Shown here: in pieces, positions 15,838-20,452 of the stretch
Numbering within the stretch: the stretch's first letter is position 1
Layout of the letters: every line of letters starts with the position of its first letter
Source of the DNA: Selaginella kraussiana
Lineage: Eukaryota > Streptophyta > Lycopodiopsida > Selaginellales > Selaginellaceae
DNA length: 20,452 nt
Direction of reading: 5' to 3'
NCBI GenBank assembly: GCA_001021135.1
Contig: LDJE01096392.1
Span: 1 to 20,452 of the forward strand
The notes under the pieces: generated by a model
Seen by the model: the letters and a program-made list of their open reading frames with translations, nothing else
Databases searched by the model: none
What the model was told of the DNA's origin: nothing
Translations under genes and position numbers: made by a program

Positions 15838-16521
15838 ATGTGCATGGTTTGCAGCTGCGGGCAACACAAGTGCCCCTCGAGTGAAACAGTGCACTACGAC
15901 GCTGGACTTTTGTCTGAGTACGGGGAGAGGTTCCCCGTGTGGCCGATCGCAAAAAAAGCAGCTCACAAGCCACCCTCTGGACCTAATAACGAAGGGCCAT
16001 TCTACGATGAGACGACATACAATGTGGAATACGCAAAAAAGGCCCTACCAAAGAGGATTACTCCAAAGCCCTCATGCGACAAGGAAAACGCTGGACCTTT
16101 CGTGGATGCTACAACGTACAAGGTTGATTTCTGGGACAAGTCCAAGGAGCAGCGGCCTGGGAAGCGTGTAGAAACCGTGCACAAGATGGAGTCTGGTCCA
16201 TTCTACGATGAAACGACCTACGGAGAGGACTACGGCCCTAAGAGGATCCCCACTCGAAAGCACTGCGGAAAGATGATGGATAACCTTGGGAACGAGTGCG
16301 CGAAGCTCGAAGATGAAACGACATACAACGTGGATTTCAAGGACTGGAAAGTGAAGACCCCGTGCAGGACCCAGACCGCCAAGGATCCCGAGCCTTCGCA
16401 GCCGTTCTACAGTGACACTACGTACACCGTAGACTATAAAGCCAAGTCTCCAGTCAAGAGATGCCCCGTCTTGCTACGGCCTAAACCGACCAAAGTTTCG
16501 GATAAGCACCACTGGTACTAA
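15838..16521 (+). CDS. SAXO-like axonemal microtubule-stabilising protein
   Basis: 227 residues, single exon. The N-terminus MCMVCSCGQHKCP...GLLSEYGERFP matches the Cys-rich start of the SAXO (stabiliser of axonemal microtubules, FAM154) family; the human protein has CICELCSCGxHxCP...LLSEYxExYP. Five Mn-type repeats follow: DETTYNVEY 57-65, DATTYKVDF 90-98, DETTYGEDY 124-132, DETTYNVDF 159-167, SDTTYTVDY 192-200. They are spaced 33-35 residues apart, with Lys/Arg/Pro-rich linkers. SAXO proteins bind and stabilise axoneme and centriole microtubules, so the expected site is the sperm flagellum or its basal apparatus. The protein is shorter than animal SAXO1 because it has fewer repeats. The ATG at 15838 is the first in frame after a stop at 15814-15816. 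The preceding codon is TGC, which would align with the first Cys of the human motif, so a 5' exon cannot be excluded. Confidence 0.85.
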   Translation: MCMVCSCGQHKCPSSETVHYDAGLLSEYGERFPVWPIAKKAAHKPPSGPNNEGPFYDETTYNVEYAKKALPKRITPKPSCDKENAGPFVDATTYKVDFWDKSKEQRPGKRVETVHKMESGPFYDETTYGEDYGPKRIPTRKHCGKMMDNLGNECAKLEDETTYNVDFKDWKVKTPCRTQTAKDPEPSQPFYSDTTYTVDYKAKSPVKRCPVLLRPKPTKVSDKHHWY

Positions 16522-18091
16522 GAGAGGTAAGTAAGCTCTGTAAGCAATTGATATAATCTTTGTTGACGATGGATATGTGGGGACTTATACGCGTGTAGCT
16601 TTCGTCAGTGTTTGGACAAGCGAACAAATATCAGGGAATTCCGCTCCATCACGTCTGCCACCAAATTAATAATGTACCCGAAGGAACAAAGATGAGACCT
16701 TTGCTTTATAACAATGCATTATACACTGAAAACCTGTCACAAGTGGCCCATTTTTCGCCAATTTGGCAGACTTTCGTTCGCGGTATTTCAGCTTTCCACT
16801 GTTGCGTGGTCTCCTTCCTGACAGGCTTTGACAAGCAAGTTACGTCAATTCTTGGTGATGGTCACGTTCGGGAAATGTAGGTGTGAAGGTCACTCTAGAA
16901 ATCTCCAGAAATCCCCAGACATTTTGAGCTCAATCCCAACATGGAAATTGAGTTGTTTGTCAAAATGAATAGTTCTTGTCCGCCATCTAGATCAAATCAT
17001 TGAGATTGCCACAACAAGAACAGCTGCCATTTGGCATGTTTTGTGAATATATGATGCCGCCAAATGGAGGGCTTCAAGTGTTCTTGACAAGTGTTGATCA
17101 AATCGGTTTTCAGTCAAAATGCAGGTAAGTCATTGGTAAGTCTTGCATACTATAATATACCCAATAAGCAGCCAGGAAGGAGTACTGAATTTGTTCCGAA
17201 TGTCGATAATGATGAACCTTGAAGGTGACAATTTATAATATATTAAAATAGAATTAAGTAAAAGACGATATGTAATATATAATGTATATATATACAATAC
17301 GTTAAACGTCCACTTCTATCCAAACGATGTGAGAGATAGGGTCACCAACAAATCTCCTTTATTAAAGTAACTCTTCCAGGTTGGGTCAAATAAATTAAAA
17401 TGCGGCACAACGCACTTCGAAATGTTGATAGTAAAAACAGCACCCTAAAAATATTACAAGTTCCTTATGGTACTTGTCTCCAGAAAATTGCAAGCTATTG
17501 CAAGGAGGCAACGACTTCCTTGCAATCAGACTTCTCATGGTTCCTTGTGATAGTTGAAGGCATCAAATCGACCACAACTAAAAATGTCGTGCCCAACATA
17601 GCTCAGGTCTTTCTTGGCGTGCAGATCAAGATATAACCTAACACTCAATCGTTGTCACAAGGGAGATAGGATAAGAGGGTTTAACTTTAACATAGCTAAG
17701 GGTAGAGCTTGGAACATATAAAATGCCGGTAATTAGGGCTTTTGTGTAAAGTTCAAACGACTGTGAACAGTGTCTGGTCCGCCACAGCCAATCAATAGGA
17801 CAGCCACGACAAAGACAGTCTCCACTTGGCAGGCTCTGGGGACACGAGGACGTGGCGAGCGACGAGACGTGACATTGCCACGTCATTCTGTTTGTGGGAG
17901 ATTCTCATGGATCTTCCCGCATTCATTTTCTCAAAATTAGGGTATCCGATTTCTTCGAGAGTGTCGGTCACGCAAGGACCCCGAAAATTCGCGACCGAAC
18001 GATCGAGAACTTTGGATGAGAGGCTGTGTTCTTCCTGTCGAAGACAACGGAAAAGACCAAGAGGAGGTAGTAGTAGAAGCAGAAGGCGACG
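16522..18091. other. Spacer between the SAXO-like gene and the hydrolase
   Basis: A consensus splice donor gtaagt lies at 16527-16532, six bases after the SAXO-like stop, so its 3' UTR may be spliced. An open frame of 90 codons at 16608-16880 and one of 78 at 17400-17636 show nothing recognisable. Bases 17220-17300 are very AT-rich (atatata runs). A 9-base inverted repeat, ccatttggc at 17027-17035 and gccaaatgg at 17059-17067, flanks 23 bases. From about 17930 the sequence should be promoter and leader of the hydrolase gene, with a ttaggg word near 17937. Confidence 0.45.
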
Positions 18092-19752
18092 ATGGTGATG
18101 GTGACGATCACGATGTTCCACGACGTGGTTGCAATGCTCTTCCAAAGCGCCGTCGCTCACGGGCCCGCAGTAGTGAGCGCTTGGGGAACGACGATCAGCA
18201 CCGCGGGTGCGCTCGTGGTGCTTCTGTGGGTCACTGTGGCGCTTTTCTTGACGCCCAGGCGAATCGAGAGCGATGATTTTCAGGAAGATGGCAAGCCCAA
18301 GCTTCATCACAATTTGGACTGGGCGCCCGAGAGGCGTCGAATATACGCTGAATTTGAGAAAGTACGAAGGAATCTGCAGCTTGTGGTATGTGCATTTGAA
18401 GCATCGAGTCAAAATTGGCTTCGAATTTTTCTAACTATCCTTAACTATGGGTTTAGCAGGGAACCGACGATGGCGTTGTCACGAGAGAGGTATAATAATT
18501 GCAAATTCCGTCACCTTTTTTGGGGATTCGTTAAATGTGTGTACGTGTGATGTTGAATGTAGGAGTTCGTTGTGAACTCCCGTGGGGTTGAGCTCTTCAC
18601 CAAGTGCTGGCTACCAACGTCCAACCCGGTGAAGGGGATGGTATGCTTTTGCCATGGGTACGGTGATACCGTGACATTCTTCTTCGAGGGAATTGCTCGA
18701 CGTCTTGCTGCAGCTCAATTTGCCGTCTTTGGCATGGACTACGAAGGCTTTGGGCTTTCCTCTGGACTCCATGGTTACATCGAGAACTTTGAATTTTTGG
18801 TCGACGACGTAATCGAGTTCTACTCATCAGTAAGAGGTAGGCTTAGTGGTTAACCACCGTGTTTTGGGGATAGGTTTAGTGATTATAATTGTGTTTAATC
18901 TTAACTAATGACTGAACACGACGTTTGTGGGAATTCCAGAGCGGGACCAGTTCAAGGGGCTACCTTGCTTTTTGTTTGGGGAATCAATGGGTGGAGCCAT
19001 CGCTCTGAAAGCTCATTTGAAGCAACCAAAAGCATGGGATGGTGCTGTCCTTGTTGCTCCGATGTGCAAGGTGAGAATCACTCTTTTTTCATTTATTTAA
19101 GCTTAGAAGACGCTTTTGATGATTTCATCATGTTTTAATTTTGCGTGAGTGCAGATTGCGGACGACATGTACCCGCCATGGGTACTTATTCAAATTCTCA
19201 AGGCACTTGTGCCGGTGTTTCCACGATCGAAGCTTCTCCCCAACAAAGACCTGTCTGCTTATGCCTTCAGGGATCCGGAAAAACGGAAGAAGGTTAGCAT
19301 TCTCTAATCACTGCTTAATCCTGTGTTAACCCTGCTAGTTCAGGCTAAGTATAACGTGGTTGGCTATGGCGATCGACCACGGTTGAGGACGGCGTGGGAG
19401 CTCCTCGTCACGACTTACGAAATCGAAGCACGGATGAAGGAGGTAGGTCACCATGGTAAAGTTGGGATTGACGATTGACGGGACGCAAGGTCAGGTCTCT
19501 TTACCTTTGTTGATACTGCACGGAGCGGCTGACAAGATCACCGATCCATCCATTAGCAAGGCCTTGTACGACAATTGCAAGAGCAAGGACAAGAAGTTGT
19601 ATTTATACGAGGGCGTATGGCATGGTATTCTGGAAGGAGAATCTGACGAGATGATAACCAAGGTGATGGGCGACATTTGCTCGTGGTTGGACCTGCATTG
19701 CCAGATGCTTTCAGATGCTTCAGCGCCTGAGGGTACCACAGGTACCAGCTGA
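18092..19752 (+). CDS. Monoacylglycerol lipase-like alpha/beta hydrolase
   Basis: Six exons (18092-18385, 18563-18836, 18940-19070, 19155-19292, 19344-19442, 19495-19752) give 397 residues; introns are 177, 103, 84, 51 and 52 bases with gt...ag ends. It has a Hydrolase_4 (serine aminopeptidase S33-like) fold: oxyanion-side CHGYGDT at 128-134, nucleophile Ser205 in GESMGG, acid Asp325 in HGAADKITDPS, His355 in YEGVWHG. Plant homologues cleave monoacylglycerols or related esters; some act as lysophospholipases, and one relative is caffeoylshikimate esterase. This sequence, with VKGMVCFCHGYGDTVTFFFEG, looks more like the MAGL branch. The first exon adds a hydrophobic helix (about 33-53) followed by TPRR, suggesting a membrane anchor. 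Met at 18092 is the first ATG after an in-frame stop at 18074; Met4 and Met8 are alternatives. The first exon is the least conserved and least certain. Confidence 0.87.
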
Positions 19753-20213
19753 CAGATTGCGTCCCCCAAAAGTTTCTCCGAAGTTGGTCCATTGTGGAAA
19801 ACTCGAGAAATTCATGATGGTAAAACATCTGATTTTTGGGGGGACCTCATCTGAAAAATTTAAGTCCACCTTCAGAATTATATTTAAGTAATGGGCCGTG
19901 GACCTTTGAATTTATTAAAGTTATGGCCCTGGCCGTTGATGGGTCTGCTATGTAGACCGTGTTGTGACTTCAGCAGCAATGAAATTTAATATTTTTGACA
20001 TGGGAAAATAGCGACCTTGGCACGAATGAGGCCAAGACGAGCTTTCATTGATCCCAGTATGGACATGCTCGTGAATGGTATGTGACCTTTCATTGATCCC
20101 GGTACGGACATGCCCGTGGATAGTAGTACGTTAAGTCTATCCATTTTTGTTCATTTTATTTCGATGGAAAAAATATAGAAAGAAGAAGTGATTTCTTGCG
20201 TGTTTTGCACTAT
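19753..20213. other. Convergent spacer between hydrolase and TLC gene
   Basis: This should hold the two facing 3' UTRs. On the TLC strand an aataaa signal overlaps the stop region, and on the hydrolase strand tttattaaag-like AT-rich words occur near 19910. The 39-base tandem repeat at 20042-20125 is the only distinct structure. Confidence 0.45.
20042..20125 (+). repeat. 39-base tandem repeat, two copies
   Basis: Copies at about 20042-20080 and 20087-20125 share tttcattgatccc, ggacatgc and cgtg, and differ at about five to six positions, mostly transitions. The start-to-start distance is about 45 bases. No coding role is seen. Confidence 0.7.
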
Positions 20214-20452
20214 TTATTTGGCCTTTTTCTTTCCGAATTTCACGTACGCTAGCTTCAGGATCTTGAAGAACCAGAATACGCTCACGATCTGGATTCCTGA
20301 AGCTCCGGCCTGAAGGACTTGCACGATTTAGATTCTGAGAGTGCAGAGATGTATGTCTCACCTTGACCGGCAGAGGATTCCTTGCACGCAGAGTTACGAA
20401 CGTGAGATACGGTCCGACAAGCATACGGGCTACGGTGAACGAAAATACAAAG
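20214..20452 (-). CDS. TLC-domain membrane protein, C-terminal two exons (partial)
   Basis: Two exons on the minus strand: one open to the right edge and ending at 20362 before gtgaga, and a last exon 20309-20214 after cttcag. The intron is 52 bases. The joined reading gives FVFSFTVARMLVGPYLTFVT...NPLPVK followed by AGASGIQIVSVFWFFKILKL...KFGKKKAK and stop. The pattern of two hydrophobic helices, the R(x)nGPYLT motif, a short loop, then VSxFWFxKI and a lysine-rich ER-retrieval-like tail fits the C-terminus of TLC (TRAM-LAG1-CLN8) proteins, multi-pass endoplasmic reticulum membrane proteins. Both exons join in phase 0. An unspliced open frame across 20137-20424 exists but reads the intron and loses the second helix. 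Family assignment is from recalled similarity; the substrate is unknown. Confidence 0.65.

Noticed and set aside
16608-16880. Plus-strand frame of 90 codons
   Set aside because: No recognisable motif, no convincing promoter or splice context, and composition like the surrounding spacer.
17792-18412. Long minus-strand frame of 206 codons
   Set aside because: It overlaps the leader and first exon of the hydrolase, has no domain-like features, and is explained as an antisense shadow.
20137-20424. Unspliced minus frame of 95 codons at the right edge
   Set aside because: It reads through a 52-base intron; the spliced model gives TLC-like sequence on both sides.
1-20452. Transposable elements, retroelements, tRNA or rRNA genes
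   Set aside because: No transposase, integrase or reverse transcriptase motifs, no long terminal repeats, and no tRNA-like T-loop with fitting arms was found by eye; small non-autonomous elements could still be missed.

Overview
The window is nuclear DNA from a land plant, most likely a seed-free vascular plant of the Selaginella type. Three things point there. Most introns that can be placed are very short (51, 63, 51, 52 and 52 bases, with others of 84 to 177). The genes are plant-specific families: a class C auxin response factor with a miR160 site, an IRX14-type GT43 xylosyltransferase, and receptor-like kinases. There is also a SAXO-type axonemal microtubule protein, expected only in plants with swimming sperm. 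A moss, liverwort or hornwort is not excluded by sequence alone.

Layout, left to right. Bases 1-243 hold the frameshifted 3' end of a DUF2828-family gene. After 1.7 kb without a clear gene come two intronless receptor-like kinases transcribed divergently from a shared 272-base promoter (1929-3749 minus, 4022-5701 plus). Each has a signal peptide, a whole kiwellin-type (grip22, double-psi beta-barrel) ectodomain, one membrane helix and a non-RD kinase of the SD-2b type. This kiwellin-kinase fusion is the most striking content of the window. A spacer with a diverged direct repeat follows, then the GT43 gene (7001-9329 plus, three exons). It converges, across about 2 kb of repeat- and hairpin-rich DNA, on a class C ARF gene (11377-13758 minus, three exons, PB1 domain completed by a 61-base last exon).

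Upstream of the ARF lie its leader and about 1.7 kb of spacer ending in a tandem duplication (15396-15677). The single-exon SAXO-like gene (15838-16521 plus) follows. After another spacer there is a six-exon alpha/beta-hydrolase of the monoacylglycerol lipase-like family with an N-terminal membrane segment (18092-19752 plus). It converges on the last two exons of a TLC-domain membrane protein (20214-20452 minus, running off the right edge).

The genes do not form a pathway. They are independent eukaryotic transcription units concerned with surface perception (kiwellin kinases), wall xylan synthesis (GT43), auxin-responsive repression (ARF), sperm flagella (SAXO) and lipid metabolism or membranes (hydrolase, TLC protein). 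Exon borders were placed by hand from splice consensus, reading frame and recalled family conservation. All joined coding lengths are divisible by three. No transposase, reverse transcriptase, tRNA, rRNA or CRISPR array was recognised.
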